64,000 nucleotides of DNA from CAWGCE01 sp964480915 (lineage in GTDB: Bacteria > Planctomycetota > Planctomycetia > Pirellulales > Pirellulaceae), in the NCBI GenBank assembly GCA_964480915.1, contig CAYZRS010000006.1:1-64000 (forward strand), written 5' to 3'. Below, in pieces: positions 53,872-62,846 of this stretch (within the stretch, counting starts at the first letter, position 1; every line of letters starts with the position of its first letter). The notes beneath the pieces were generated by a model. It worked only from the letters and a program-made list of their open reading frames with translations. It did not search any database and had not been told where the DNA came from. Made by a program: the position numbers and the translations under genes.

Positions 53872-55248
53872 TTGGAAAGCCCTTCGAGATCCGGTGTCTT
53901 CCGCAGCGGCGCCGACGATCGAGTCGAACGATTTACCGAGAGCATCAGCTTCGACCATCGACTTTATCGACAAGACATCCGTGGTTCGATTGCTCACGCC
54001 GAAATGCTGGCCTCGGTCGAGCTGATCAGTGAGACCGAGCTTGATCAGATTGTCTCGACGCTACGCGAGATCGAAGAGCAGCTGGCCAGTGGCCAATTCG
54101 AGTTCCGTACGGAACTCGAAGACATCCACATGCACATCGAGCAGGCACTGATCGACAAGCTGGGCGACGTGGGCCGCAAACTGCACACGGCACGCAGCCG
54201 CAATGATCAGGTATCGACCGACCTGCGTCTTTGGGTCCGCGATGCGATCGACGAACTAGACCAGTGCCTGGCCGATGTTCAGGTGGCATTCGTTTCTCGC
54301 TGCGATCAAGACTTGCAAACCATTTTGCCCGCCTACACCCATCTGCAACGAGCCCAACCGGTGATCGCGGCTCATTACTGGCTCGCCTACTGCGAAAAGT
54401 TTGATCGTGACCGACTTCGTCTGGCCGACTGTCGGAAACGGGTCAACGTGTGCAGCTTGGGGACCGCCGCGCTGGCCGGCACAAGCTTGCCGATCGACCG
54501 CCACGATGTGGCACGACGTTTAAACTTCGACGGCATTACGAATAACAGTCTTGATACGTCAAGCGATCGCGATTTTGTGGTCGAGTTCGCCTTCGCCATG
54601 TCGCTGATTGCGTGCCACTTGAGCACTTGGGCGGAGGAGTGGATTCTGTGGTCCACTTCCGAATTTAGTTTTATCGACTTGCCGCAGGCATTCTGTACCG
54701 GCTCGTCGATCATGCCCCAAAAAGTGAACCCTGATGTGTTGGAATTGACGCGCGGCAAGTCGGCTCGCGTCGTGGGTAACTTGCAAACGCTGCTGACACT
54801 GATCAAGGGACTGCCGCTCGCCTACAACCGCGATCTGCAAGAAGACAAACTGCCACTTTTCGACTCGTTCGATACGGTCCGAGATTGCCTGTCGCTCGCC
54901 GCCCCGCTGATTGCCGGGGCCAAACTGCGAACCGATGTCATTCAGTCGCGGCTGGAGAGTGGCTACCTCGACGCCACCTCTCTGATGGAATACCTGATCA
55001 AACGGTCGGTCCCGCAGCGAACGGCCCACCATCTGGTGGGTCAGTTGGTCGCCTTGGCCATGGAACGGCAGGTTCCACTGAAGGAACTGCCGCTGGAGGA
55101 AATGGTCGCGATCCACGAATCGATCGACGCGACCGTTTTTGAGGTGTTAGGTGCAAGTCACGCGGTGCAGGCCTTCTGCAGCGAAGGCTCGACCGCGCCG
55201 GTCGAAGTCAAAAAGCAGCTTGCGACATGGAAGGAACGATTGTTGTGA
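53872..55248 (+). CDS. argH: Argininosuccinate lyase
   Basis: 458 residues with the TTG start at 53872 (MESPSRSGVFRSGADD), the length of most ArgH proteins. Motifs: FTESISFDHRLYRQDIRGS, RSRNDQVSTDLRLW and the fumarase/lyase signature GSSIMPQKVNPD. It splits argininosuccinate to arginine and fumarate. A start at the ATG 53698 would add 58 non-conserved residues. The end overlaps the next gene: GTGA at 55245-55248 combines its stop and the next start. argG is not in the window. Confidence 0.93.
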   Translation: MESPSRSGVFRSGADDRVERFTESISFDHRLYRQDIRGSIAHAEMLASVELISETELDQIVSTLREIEEQLASGQFEFRTELEDIHMHIEQALIDKLGDVGRKLHTARSRNDQVSTDLRLWVRDAIDELDQCLADVQVAFVSRCDQDLQTILPAYTHLQRAQPVIAAHYWLAYCEKFDRDRLRLADCRKRVNVCSLGTAALAGTSLPIDRHDVARRLNFDGITNNSLDTSSDRDFVVEFAFAMSLIACHLSTWAEEWILWSTSEFSFIDLPQAFCTGSSIMPQKVNPDVLELTRGKSARVVGNLQTLLTLIKGLPLAYNRDLQEDKLPLFDSFDTVRDCLSLAAPLIAGAKLRTDVIQSRLESGYLDATSLMEYLIKRSVPQRTAHHLVGQLVALAMERQVPLKELPLEEMVAIHESIDATVFEVLGASHAVQAFCSEGSTAPVEVKKQLATWKERLL

Positions 55249-57458
55249 ATCGAATCAAATTCGTCATGCTGCTCGTCTTGACCGTGGTCTCGCCGGGACT
55301 GGCCCGCGGACAATCGGTCAACTCAGAAGAGTCGGCCGTCAATACGTCTCGCGTGAGCCAAGTGATCATCGACGCCATTCGTGCCGCTAAGCCAAGTTCG
55401 GCAAAAGAGCTCATGCGGGCGGTCCACAATCTGGTGAACATCGGTGAATTTGATTTGGCCAGCGGTTACCTCGATCAGGCGCTCGCCCTCAAGACGACCG
55501 ACGCTCAATTTGATCGCCTCGTGAACGAACTTGGCTCACCATTTTTCTTTCGTCTGTCTCTCAAACAACCGCTGCAACCGAAGATCGAGACGTACACGCG
55601 CCGAGTTTTTGCCGCCGCCCACCGAGTGGCTCATGATCCGGCCCGACTGAGCGAGTGGGTCGCCCACCTGGACAGCGACTCGGCCGACAAACGACAGGCC
55701 GCCTTGAACGAACTACGATCGGCCGGCAGCCACGGCGCCGCTGCAATCTTGACCGAATTGGCCAACGCCGACTCGAAGCTGAAACCGAGCTACCTAACGC
55801 AAAGCCTGATCGATTTTGGGCCGGCGGCGAAACCTGCGTTGATCGCGGTGCTTCGTTCGGGTGAAGGCGCCCTGCCATTCTACGCACTGAAGGCACTACG
55901 GAAGTCGGCTCGCCCTCGTTCTGAAGCGCTCATTCCCGATCTGCTGAAGTGGTGTTTTGCCAACAATGTGGATTCGGAAATGCGCGGCGATTGTCGGGCC
56001 AATGTCACGAGCCTCTTCGGCTCGTTGCCAAGTCGGGATGACGCGTGCGAATACTTGGTCGATCAGATAGACCGTTTGTTAGCCCCTTCCTCCCACCTCT
56101 TACCGGCAGATATTGATGGCGCGTCACAACTGTGGTTCTGGGAGCAGCAAGGCAAGGGAGGGAGACTTGTCCACCGAAGCTATCCGCAAGCGGTCGCTCA
56201 GCTCATTCGGGCCACTCAGTTGGCAACCGATCTCTTTGCCATCGACAATCAAACCGGTCAACCTCGACGGCGGTTTGCCGCCACACAATTGGGTACCGCC
56301 AAAATCGCTGGCGGAATACCTCGGCCCCTCTCATTGGACAAACCGGGTGTGGAGTATGTGCGGGCTCATTATTCGCCGGAAGAGTTAGAAACGGTCCTCA
56401 AATTCTGCCTTGATCGGCAACTGATCCCATCCGCAGTCGCGACGATCGAGCTGTTGGCCGCTGCGGGCGATGAAGGCAACTTGGGTTATGAAGCAACCCG
56501 CGGCGCATTGTCGGCGGCGCTGCGCTATCCAAATCGACGAGTCCAGTTCGCGGCGGCGCAAACGATCATGGCGATCGGTCCGCAGGGACCCTTTGGCGGT
56601 GCCAGCGATCTCGTCAAAGTGCTGGCGCGGTTTGCAAGTTCGGACGGGCGGTCTCGCGTTTTGGTCGTTCATCCGATCCGCGGTGAAGCCGATCTGCTGG
56701 CGAACTCTTTCCCGTCCCTCGGCTACAGCGTCGATGTTACGACCAACGGACCGCAAGCGCTCGAATGCCTTCTGCAAAAATCGGACTACGACGTGATCCT
56801 GCTCGGCGATTCGGTCAGTTCGCCCAAGTGGAGCGAACTACTTCAACAGTTGCAACACTTGGCACCACAGATCCCACTCTGCGTGATGACGCGCGACTTC
56901 AACCAAAGCTTGGCACTCGAAGTAGCACAGCGATACGAACGCGTCACCGCCTTTCCTTTGCCGTATGACGAACCTTCGATAGCGGCGATGATGCGCGTCG
57001 TTTCGCCGACAGCCATTGATCATGTGGCGCCGAGCGAACGACGCTTCTACGCGACCGAGGCACTCGGTTACCTGGCCCAACTGGCCGGCCCCGACTACCG
57101 CGGATGGTTCGACCTGCACGCAGCAGAACCGGTGATCGTGGCTGCTTTACGAGACTTCGAGCTGCGCAAAGAGAGCATTGAGGCGGCCGGCATGCTGGGA
57201 ACCCCGGCCTTGCAAGTCGCATTGGTCGAGCTGGCCGGTGATACGAGCCGAACGTTGGCTCAGCGAGAAGCGGCGATCGAGGCACTCGATGTGGCCGTCG
57301 CCAAGCGGGGACTGTTGCTGACACATCCCCAATTGCGGGCCCAATATCAACAGTACAATCAAGCGGTCGATGTCGAGGCGGAAGACGTTGACGTATTGGG
57401 CAAGTTGCTTGACAGCATAGAAAGACCTTCAGGTGAGACTTCGCGTTCGACACGCTGA
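55245..57458 (+). CDS. Exported HEAT-repeat protein with embedded degenerate receiver-like domain
   Basis: 737 residues from the GTG at 55245, which shares GTGA with the argH stop; an ATG at 55227 is an alternative. Residues 1-23 form a signal peptide (FVMLLVLTVVSPGLARGQ). Helical HEAT-like repeats cover about 120-460 and 610-720 (RQAALNELRSAGSHGAAAIL; LAQREAAIEALDVAVAKRG). Residues about 469-590 resemble a response-regulator receiver (RVLVVHPIRGEADLLANSF; YDVILLGDSVSSPKW; LPLPYDEP region), but the phospho-Asp position is Gly521, the acidic pair is His-Pro and the conserved Lys is absent, so it cannot be phosphorylated in the usual way. Function unknown. A sigma-54 activator follows after 17 nt. 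Confidence 0.75.
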   Translation: MNRIKFVMLLVLTVVSPGLARGQSVNSEESAVNTSRVSQVIIDAIRAAKPSSAKELMRAVHNLVNIGEFDLASGYLDQALALKTTDAQFDRLVNELGSPFFFRLSLKQPLQPKIETYTRRVFAAAHRVAHDPARLSEWVAHLDSDSADKRQAALNELRSAGSHGAAAILTELANADSKLKPSYLTQSLIDFGPAAKPALIAVLRSGEGALPFYALKALRKSARPRSEALIPDLLKWCFANNVDSEMRGDCRANVTSLFGSLPSRDDACEYLVDQIDRLLAPSSHLLPADIDGASQLWFWEQQGKGGRLVHRSYPQAVAQLIRATQLATDLFAIDNQTGQPRRRFAATQLGTAKIAGGIPRPLSLDKPGVEYVRAHYSPEELETVLKFCLDRQLIPSAVATIELLAAAGDEGNLGYEATRGALSAALRYPNRRVQFAAAQTIMAIGPQGPFGGASDLVKVLARFASSDGRSRVLVVHPIRGEADLLANSFPSLGYSVDVTTNGPQALECLLQKSDYDVILLGDSVSSPKWSELLQQLQHLAPQIPLCVMTRDFNQSLALEVAQRYERVTAFPLPYDEPSIAAMMRVVSPTAIDHVAPSERRFYATEALGYLAQLAGPDYRGWFDLHAAEPVIVAALRDFELRKESIEAAGMLGTPALQVALVELAGDTSRTLAQREAAIEALDVAVAKRGLLLTHPQLRAQYQQYNQAVDVEAEDVDVLGKLLDSIERPSGETSRSTR

Positions 57459-57475
57459 AACACCGGAAATCATCC

Positions 57476-58534
57476 ATGACCGCCGACTCGATTCATAACT
57501 CATCTTCCAGTGGTCCGCCGATTCCGGGCATCATCGGTAGTGGCGCCGCGATGGAAGCCGTCTATCGCTTGACGCGACGCGTTGCCAGGTCCAATGCTTC
57601 GGTATTGCTGCTTGGTGAAACCGGAACGGGAAAAGAGCTGATCGCGACAGCCGTTCACCGTCTTAGCCTGCGGGCCAACGGACCCATGGTGAAAGTCAAT
57701 TGCGGTGCCTTGTCGGAAAGTTTGTTGGAAAGCGAGCTATTCGGGCACGTGCGAGGATCGTTTACCGGTGCCATCAACAACCGGACCGGCCGCTTCGAAG
57801 CGGCCCATGGCGGCACGATCTTCCTCGACGAAATTGATTCCACTTCGATCGAGCTGCAAGTGAAGTTGCTCCGCGTTCTGCAAGAACGTGAATTCGAACG
57901 GGTCGGCGATACCAAAACGATCCGGGTCGATACTCGCGTGATCGCCGCCAGCAACCAAGACCTGCTCTCCGAAGTCGAAAAAGGTAACTTTCGTGAAGAT
58001 CTCTACTGGCGGCTAAATGTGGTGCCGGTGCGGATTCCGCCCCTGCGCGATCGTCGCGAAGACATCCTCGAACTCGTCTCTTACTTCCTGCGAGAATACA
58101 ACGAACTGAATGACCGCTATGTGACGCATGTCGATCCGGAAACGCTGGAAAAGCTGCAGGCCTACGACTGGCCCGGTAACGTGCGAGAACTGCAAAATTA
58201 CGTTGAACGGGCGGTCGTCATGGCAGAAGGCGATGTCTTTACGACCGATCTACTCCCAGAAACAGTATTAGGTGGCAGACGTTTTAGCCGACGCGCCTCG
58301 GACGAGCCGATCGACTTGGAAACGCTGACCGCCAATGTAGTGCAACAAGGACTGGCGGCCGCGGGAGAAGGAGAAACGGGCCTGCACGGTAAGATCGTCA
58401 ACAACGTCGAACGGGAGCTCATCGCCCAAGTCATGCAGGCCTGTAATCATGTCCAAACGAAAGCGGCGACCCGGCTGGGGATCAACCGCAATACGCTGCA
58501 TAAGAAGCTGAAAGAGTACGATCTGGAGCAGTAG
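57476..58534 (+). CDS. Sigma-54-dependent transcriptional activator without receiver domain
   Basis: 352 residues: a short N-terminal region, an AAA+ sigma-54 interaction domain (about 20-255) and a Fis-type helix-turn-helix at the end (ATRLGINRNTLHKKLKEYDL). Walker A is GETGTGKE, Walker B GGTIFLDEID, and the sigma-54 contact loop reads GSFTGA, a known variant of GAFTGA. There is no sensory or receiver domain, so it may be controlled by a separate protein or by abundance. It lies 17 nt after the HEAT/pseudo-receiver gene and 122 nt before the CcsA-like gene. Target genes are not known; no -24/-12 promoter was searched for beyond this window. Confidence 0.92.
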   Translation: MTADSIHNSSSSGPPIPGIIGSGAAMEAVYRLTRRVARSNASVLLLGETGTGKELIATAVHRLSLRANGPMVKVNCGALSESLLESELFGHVRGSFTGAINNRTGRFEAAHGGTIFLDEIDSTSIELQVKLLRVLQEREFERVGDTKTIRVDTRVIAASNQDLLSEVEKGNFREDLYWRLNVVPVRIPPLRDRREDILELVSYFLREYNELNDRYVTHVDPETLEKLQAYDWPGNVRELQNYVERAVVMAEGDVFTTDLLPETVLGGRRFSRRASDEPIDLETLTANVVQQGLAAAGEGETGLHGKIVNNVERELIAQVMQACNHVQTKAATRLGINRNTLHKKLKEYDLEQ

Positions 58535-58656
58535 TTGGGGCTGACATGGTTCGGTCCAACTAAAAACAGGGTACCCTAGGAATCGGGTCGGCCTTAAACT
58601 GTAGCAAGGGACCAACGACCCGGTTCCATCAGACCCTCCTCTCCACCAGTTCGGCC

Positions 58657-59529
58657 ATGCTCAGCGGAATTTCTTTTACCTGCTTTGCCGCAAGTTACGC
58701 CGTCGGGCTATTGCTCGAACTGGGTCGTATGTTCTATCAACTGGGCCGCAAACCGTGGCTCGTGTTTGCTTTCGCCTTCGCTGGATTCTTTGCCCACACC
58801 TACTATCTAATCGACCGCGTTCAAGATGGACTCGCTACCCGCGGGCTGCCACTTTCGAATTGGTACCACTGGTGCATCGTCGCCGCTTGGGTGTTGGCGC
58901 TGATTTATATTCTGCTCGTCACGTTTCGGTCAGAGAACACCTTTGGCCTGTTTCTCTTGCCGTTGATCCTATTGCTGCTGGGGATCTCGCAGTCGTTCCC
59001 CCAGGACCAAGTTTTTTCGAGCAGCAAAGCGACGCGAGTCTGGGGGACGATTCATGGAATGGGATTACTGTTTGGGACGGTCACGGTCGCTGTCGGATTC
59101 ATGGCGGGGCTCATGTATCTGTTGCAGTCCTACCGCCTAAAACACAAGGTGACCTCTCGTTGGGGACTGAGATTACCGAGCCTTGAGTGGCTTCGCGGAG
59201 CCAACGAACGATGTTTGGTGTGGTCAACCTTCCTGCTGGTCATGGGCGTTCTGGCCGGCGTCATTTTGAACCTCGCATCCTCTCGAAACGAACAACAGGT
59301 CATCGGGTGGGACGAACCGGTGGTGTGGACGTCAGGGCTACTCGTCCTGTGGCTGATCAGCTCCGTCGCTTTCATCAGGCTCTACAAGCCGGCTCGCGAG
59401 GGGCGCAAAGTTGCCTACCTGACGGTGACCAGTTTCCTCGTTCTCGTGATGGCACTTTCGGCCGCACTGGGCACGTCGAACCATGGCGCAGCGGCCGATG
59501 CGTCGGCCATCGAGGAGCTTGCACGATGA
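58657..59529 (+). CDS. CcsA/HemX-like cytochrome c assembly membrane protein
   Basis: 290 residues with about eight transmembrane helices. The hydrophobic layout and the WGTIHGMGLLFGTVTVAVGF segment, where a His in the membrane may bind heme, match the cytochrome c assembly (CcsA/HemX) family. In Bacillus, hemX follows hemA; here this gene precedes hemA and overlaps it by four bases (ATGA at 59526-59529), tying it to heme supply. Whether it acts in cytochrome c maturation or in controlling HemA is not decided by sequence. Confidence 0.85.
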   Translation: MLSGISFTCFAASYAVGLLLELGRMFYQLGRKPWLVFAFAFAGFFAHTYYLIDRVQDGLATRGLPLSNWYHWCIVAAWVLALIYILLVTFRSENTFGLFLLPLILLLLGISQSFPQDQVFSSSKATRVWGTIHGMGLLFGTVTVAVGFMAGLMYLLQSYRLKHKVTSRWGLRLPSLEWLRGANERCLVWSTFLLVMGVLAGVILNLASSRNEQQVIGWDEPVVWTSGLLVLWLISSVAFIRLYKPAREGRKVAYLTVTSFLVLVMALSAALGTSNHGAAADASAIEELAR

Positions 59530-60803
59530 ACTTGCAGCTGCTGGGATGCAATCATCGCCGCGGGTCGACGCAGATGCGCGAGAAACTCACCATTCCGACA
59601 ACGCGGCTGGCCGACACGTTGAGCCAGTTCGGCTCACGTTTCCCTGCGGCCGAAGCGGTGCTGCTTTCCACCTGTAACCGAGTCGAAATCTACACCGCCA
59701 CGGGGGGCGACCGATCTCCGTTGTCGCCTCACGAAGTCGCCAGCTTTCTCGCCGACGTGCAAGGCCTCGATCCCAATGAAGTGATTGACGAGCTCTTTCA
59801 GTGCAATGGCAAGGAAGCGGCCCGGCACCTGTTTTCGGTAGCCGCCAGCCTGGACAGCATGGTCGTTGGCGAACCACAGATCCTTTCGCAAGTGAAGCAA
59901 GCCTACGAGTTGGCGACTCAACTAAATACGACCGGCCAATACACACACGCCGCTTTCCAGCGAGCCCTCTTTGTCGCGAAACGGGTCTTGAACGAGACCG
60001 AACTGTACCGTAACCGCGTGAGCATCCCCAGCGTCGCCATTCGCGAATTCGCCAAACAAATTTTCGAGCGATTCGAAGGGAAGCAAGTGCTTACCGTGGG
60101 TGCCGGCGAGATGGCCAAAGAGACGCTCCGCTGCCTTGTCGAAGAAGGCGCCGACACGATCACGATCGTTAACCGAACTGCCGACCGTGCGGCGCCGTTG
60201 GCCGCTCGGTTTGGTGCTAAGGTTGGCGAATGGGATGCGCTGGATGAGTATCTCATCGGCGCCGATCTGGTGATTTGTGCAACCGGTGCCGAGCGGTTTG
60301 TCATTGATCAATCGATGTTTGAACAGGTCGCCAAGCAGCGGCATCAACGACCGATGTTTCTGCTCGACCTGGCGATTCCCCGCAACGTCGATCCTGAAAT
60401 CGGTAAGGCCTTGGGCGTTTACCTCTATTCGGTCGACGATCTTTCGCAGGCGTGCGACAACAGCCTCCGTAAGCGAGCCAAACAACTGCCCCACGCCCGT
60501 AAGATTGTGGAGGAAGAGTCGGAACGATTCATGCTGGACATTCAGAATCGATCCACTGGTCCCATCATTCGACGGCTAAAAGAACAGGCGGCCGACATCC
60601 GCGACGCCGAGCTGGAACGCTTGCTGGCCAAAATGGAGGGCCTTGATCCGGCCCACAAGATGGAAATCGAAAAATCGTTTCGGCGGCTCGTCAACAAGTT
60701 GCTTCACCCACCACTGGAGTCACTGCGCGTCGACCCTCATCAGTCGGCGCCACCCGACAGCCTACTCGATGCGCTGAAGAAGCTCTTTCAACTGCGGGAC
60801 TAG
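59526..60803 (+). CDS. hemA: Glutamyl-tRNA reductase
   Basis: 425 residues. First step of C5-route heme synthesis: glutamyl-tRNA to glutamate-1-semialdehyde. The catalytic Cys is in LLSTCNRVEIYT; the NADPH-binding motif is VLTVGAGEMAKETLRCLV; LLDLAIPRNVDPEIGK is the family signature; the C-terminal helical dimerisation arm follows (ERLLAKMEGLDPAHKMEIEK). The ATG overlaps the previous stop as ATGA, which fixes the start and couples it to the HemX-like gene. Confidence 0.95.
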   Translation: MNLQLLGCNHRRGSTQMREKLTIPTTRLADTLSQFGSRFPAAEAVLLSTCNRVEIYTATGGDRSPLSPHEVASFLADVQGLDPNEVIDELFQCNGKEAARHLFSVAASLDSMVVGEPQILSQVKQAYELATQLNTTGQYTHAAFQRALFVAKRVLNETELYRNRVSIPSVAIREFAKQIFERFEGKQVLTVGAGEMAKETLRCLVEEGADTITIVNRTADRAAPLAARFGAKVGEWDALDEYLIGADLVICATGAERFVIDQSMFEQVAKQRHQRPMFLLDLAIPRNVDPEIGKALGVYLYSVDDLSQACDNSLRKRAKQLPHARKIVEEESERFMLDIQNRSTGPIIRRLKEQAADIRDAELERLLAKMEGLDPAHKMEIEKSFRRLVNKLLHPPLESLRVDPHQSAPPDSLLDALKKLFQLRD

Positions 60804-60816
60804 CGTCACGGGCAGC

Positions 60817-61848
60817 TCACTCCCATTCATCGTCGTCGTCTTCCCACTCGTCGTCGTCGACCTCTTCATCGTCCCAGTCGTCGGCGTCATCTTCTAATTC
60901 GTCTTCATCGTCGTCGATGGTTTCGTCTTCGACTTCTTCCCAATCATCATCGTCGTCGTCTTCCCAGACATCGTCGTCATCTAATTCATCTTCATCTTCA
61001 TCGTCGTCGTCGTCGTCGAACTCATCGTCTTCATCGAGGTCGTCGTCGGCCAAGTCATCGTCGTCTTCTTCTTCGTCGTCGTCGTCGAACTCGTATTCTT
61101 CGTCTTCCCACTCTTCATCGTCTGCGGAAATGGTGGGGAGTGGGGGTACGACCGCTGTCGCTGCAGGCGCAGTTTCCAACAGATCGTCACACTCGGCGAC
61201 AGGCACTTCGCCGGCGTTTGATGAATGTGTCATACTCACAGCAGTTTCCTTGTCACGATCGGCAACTACGGACTTCATTGCTTCTTGAAATATGGCGGCT
61301 CGAGGAAGTTCCTCAATACCGCGTAACCCAAACACTTGCAAAAATTTGTTTGTTGTACTGTAAAGGTAAGGCCGCCCCAGTTCTTCACTACGGCCCGCCA
61401 CCCGGATCAAATCTTTTTCCATTAGTTGACGCAGGATTTCACCACAAGCAACACCTCGCACCGTTTCGACTTCTGCTCTGACGACCGGCTGCCGATAGGC
61501 GACAACCGCCAGTGTCTCCATTGAGGGTGGTGACAAACGCAACTCGGCCGGGACGTGTGGCAATCTCCTGAGCCAATTGGCAAACTTTCGTCGTGTTCGA
61601 AGCTGCCAGCCATTCGCAACTTCTTCGACACGAAACGCTCGTCCTGTTTTGTCATAAAGGGTATTTAACCGACGGATCAGTGTAAGTCCTTCTGTGCCGT
61701 CCGCCAAGTTTGCATATTTGCTCAGTTTCCTCGCGTGCAGCGGCTGCTTCGCGAGGAACAGGACCGACTCTAAGCGGACCAGTTTTTCATCGCGGACCAA
61801 GGGACCACCCACTTCGACCGGTGGTTCAGCAGCCGGTGCCGATGACAT
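60817..61848 (-). CDS. scpB: Segregation and condensation protein B with a long acidic tail
   Basis: 343 residues. Residues 20-200 are ScpB: ESVLFLAKQPLHARKLSKY, VVAYRQPVVRAEVETVRGV, and GRSEELGRPYLYSTTNKFLQ, two winged-helix domains that bind kleisin ScpA in the SMC complex. Residues about 240-343 are almost wholly Asp and Glu (DDDDEEEDDDD and similar), unusual for the family. The second of two ATGs (61848, MSSAPAAEPPVEVGG) is chosen because GGAGG lies six nt upstream; the first (61854) directly abuts it. scpA is not in the window. The gene converges with hemA. Confidence 0.9.
   Translation of the reverse strand: MSSAPAAEPPVEVGGPLVRDEKLVRLESVLFLAKQPLHARKLSKYANLADGTEGLTLIRRLNTLYDKTGRAFRVEEVANGWQLRTRRKFANWLRRLPHVPAELRLSPPSMETLAVVAYRQPVVRAEVETVRGVACGEILRQLMEKDLIRVAGRSEELGRPYLYSTTNKFLQVFGLRGIEELPRAAIFQEAMKSVVADRDKETAVSMTHSSNAGEVPVAECDDLLETAPAATAVVPPLPTISADDEEWEDEEYEFDDDDEEEDDDDLADDDLDEDDEFDDDDDDEDEDELDDDDVWEDDDDDDWEEVEDETIDDDEDELEDDADDWDDEEVDDDEWEDDDDEWE
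60830..61130. repeat. Low-complexity tract encoding the acidic tail of ScpB
   Basis: About 300 bases of imperfect TCGTCG/TCATCG triplet repeats (GAC, GAT and GAA codons on the minus strand). Such tracts tend to vary in length by slippage and are hard for short-read assembly. Confidence 0.85.
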
Positions 61849-62192
61849 CTGCATCCTCCGTGCAGCCGCCCGGTGCCGGTCTACGGCGATGCGGGGGACG
61901 ATGTCCGAACCGCGAGCGGTTGGGGGACGGAGGTTTCTAGCGTAGTCTCTCAGCATGGGATCGGCCGACTATCAGTCATGGGACGAAATATTCTATCCCA
62001 AAATTCGCCGATGACGGCAAGCAGAGCGGCCGCTCGGCCGGAGGGCGTCGCAGCAGATGTCGTGTAAAATTGAACAGCCGCGACCCGGGTATCACATTGC
62101 CCGCTGGGAGCCCAGCGTCAAAAATGAGGAGGCGGGCCGATTACCGCGGTCTTTACGATCGCCCATCAACCGAGAATCGTATTGGCGAACAC

Positions 62193-62846
62193 ATGACGGA
62201 AGCAACTGAAAAACCCAAGGTCGGCCGGCCTCGTAGGGGCCCTCGGCCGCTCGTCTGGCTTGTGATATTGGCGGTCGCGGCCGTTTTCCTCGCTTTCAAT
62301 CTCGTTACGTTCGGTCGCGTCGAGGGTTTCGAATTCTCTCCCGATACTTGCAAGCTGCGCAGCTTTACCTACTGGCAAATCCCTTTGATCAACGTCCAGG
62401 TGCTGCCAGCCAGCCGCGCTCGGATTTCGACGAAGCTCGAGGCCTATCTGAGTACAGCCGGCTTCCTTTCCCAAAACGGCGACAAAGAGCAAAGACGGTG
62501 GGACGTCGTTTCGGCGCGGGGCAGTCAAATCGACTATGAAAGCGATGCCGAAATCATCCGACAATATTTGCTCCTGCACGATTCAGAAGGCCAACATCCT
62601 TGGGTCGAGTGGAGCAAACAACACCCGGAAGCGGCCAAGGTCCTGTGGCCTCAAGTCTTAGATTCGATTCGACGACGACATTACATCCTGGTTCCCCGCC
62701 AACTGGAATTGGCCAAGAGCACAGAAAGCGCGGGGCAACTTTCCAGTGCACTGGATCGGCTCGGTCAAGATTCCGCGAAGTGGTTGGCCGAGTTGAACCG
62801 CGAGCAAGCCACCGCTGACAAGTCACCAGCCAGTCAAATCGAATGA
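62193..62846 (+). CDS. Single-pass membrane protein, unknown, coupled to cysteine desulfurase
   Basis: 217 residues from ATG 62193. The N-terminal 25 residues are basic and Pro-rich (KPKVGRPRRGPRPLV), then one transmembrane helix (VWLVILAVAAVFLAFNLVTF) and an extracytoplasmic region without a domain I recognise. Its stop overlaps the next ATG (ATGA at 62843-62846), so it is cotranslated with the cysteine desulfurase. In-frame sequence back to 62070 would add 41 residues and is less likely. Confidence 0.65.
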   Translation: MTEATEKPKVGRPRRGPRPLVWLVILAVAAVFLAFNLVTFGRVEGFEFSPDTCKLRSFTYWQIPLINVQVLPASRARISTKLEAYLSTAGFLSQNGDKEQRRWDVVSARGSQIDYESDAEIIRQYLLLHDSEGQHPWVEWSKQHPEAAKVLWPQVLDSIRRRHYILVPRQLELAKSTESAGQLSSALDRLGQDSAKWLAELNREQATADKSPASQIE

